From Progne subis subis (Eukaryota; Chordata; Aves; Passeriformes; Hirundinidae): a stretch of DNA of 64,000 nt. A program made the translations under genes and the position numbers. Shown piece after piece: positions 63,237 to 64,000 of the stretch. The stretch lies in contig JAKJHU010000085.1 in NCBI GenBank assembly GCA_022316685.1, forward strand, positions 3,596,001 to 3,660,000. Direction: 5' to 3'. Numbering within the stretch: the stretch's first letter is position 1; the number at the start of each line of letters is the position of its first letter. A model generated the notes under the pieces. That model was not told the DNA's origin. It worked only from the letters and a program-made list of their open reading frames with translations, and made no database searches.

Positions 63237-64000
63237 AGCTATTGTGACGGAGCCTTCCTTGTGATCTGGAGGCCGTGGAAGATAAGAGACAAAAGATGCA
63301 GGATTGGGGAGGAGGAGGAATTTGTGCGTGTGTATTTTTTTTCTCACACTGCCTTTGAAGCAGAAACATCTGCTGAGAGCCACAAACAGCTGAGTTCAGC
63401 AATTCCACATCACGCTGCCAAGCAACTCTGCTTTCCTCTGGAACTTTCACAGCAGAGGAAATAAATCAGTCAGGCAATAAAGAATGGAGAAAATTTAGGA
63501 AAAAGTGCCAAAAGCCAAACCTTCAAGAATAAAGTGAATAAGAACTTTGTTAGTATTCGGCAAAGCAAATTGAAATGTGTTTTTTACACATGTAAGCCCT
63601 CTGTGCCGTTGCTGCTTGAGGAATTCTGTAATAACAAAACTCCTCTGAGCTAAAGACACTAAAAACTGGTGAGGAGAGACCTCAAGAAAGCCGGCTACAA
63701 TATCATAAAAGATAATTAGATTATTTTAAATATTCTTTCCATCTTGTGTCCCTGTCAGATCAGTCACAGCTGACGGGCTAACAGTGGTGAAGTACCATCA
63801 TTTATCTGAAACCTTTCCATTCCTTACACAAAACACAATACATTACACAGCTGAGCCATTTGTTTCTGCGCTGCCTTGCTGAGATTTACTCTTCCAATCA
63901 AAGTTACTTTGGTTTGATGTGTTACTGCCTATTTAAAGTACTGATAAAAATCGCTGTTTCGTTTGCTGTGTAATAACAGGGACTGCTCTAAATGCTGAGT
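63237..64000 (+). other. Unique intronic stretch to window end
   Basis: I see no gene or repeat. The stretch becomes AT-rich towards the end. Confidence 0.5.

Larger units (their letters stand above)
55101..64000 (+). other. Intron 3, 5' part (partial)
   Basis: The intron begins at the exon 3 donor and runs off the window. It contains an octamer/homeodomain cluster near 56.4 kb, a CR1 fragment at 59.0-59.5 kb and two large minisatellites (60-bp and 41-bp units). No further TMEM132 exon was recognised up to 64000. Confidence 0.82.

Overview
The window looks like bird nuclear DNA, almost all of it intronic. It carries fragments with the characteristic 3' ends of avian CR1 LINEs, no L1 or Alu-type elements that I recognise, one compact and very GC-rich exon, and an unusual number of GC-rich minisatellites. 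I cannot name the species from sequence alone.

Only one gene is supported. Two plus-strand coding exons belong to a TMEM132-family gene (single-pass type I membrane proteins with Ig-like/cohesin-like ectodomains). They are exon 2 (6152-7041) and exon 3 (54954-55100), and they are joined in phase across a 47.9-kb intron. TMEM132C is my best paralogue guess from recalled family sequences, with B or D not excluded. Positions 1-6151 are the end of intron 1, 7042-54953 are all of intron 2, and 55101-64000 are the start of intron 3. Exon 2 as given has one extra G in a five-G run at 6769-6773. This breaks the frame and would stop translation at 6847-6849. The frame after the run stays open to the donor and keeps family-like sequence, so an assembly or sequencing indel is more likely than a dead gene.

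The introns hold at least nine tandem arrays: 57 bp at 9.6 kb, AT-rich at 12.5 kb, about 120-131 bp at 16.6 kb, CAGGTG-rich at 24.1 kb, 80 bp at 28.9 kb, GGGAT/43 bp at 45.9 kb, 36 bp at 49.8 kb, 60 bp x20 at 60.1 kb and 41 bp x14 at 62.7 kb. Other content is four CR1 fragments, one probable antisense solo LTR at 50.4 kb with a CpG-rich block just downstream, a non-tandem 275-bp duplication (18.56 and 21.76 kb) whose divergence is concentrated at one end, and three AT-rich, homeodomain/POU-motif-dense segments that could be conserved enhancers.

The longest open reading frames (for example 534 aa over 59.7-61.3 kb) arise from repeats with periods divisible by three and are not genes. I found no evidence of a new multi-gene system. 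The most notable items are the exon 2 frameshift, the asymmetric duplication, the minisatellite cluster and the candidate enhancers.
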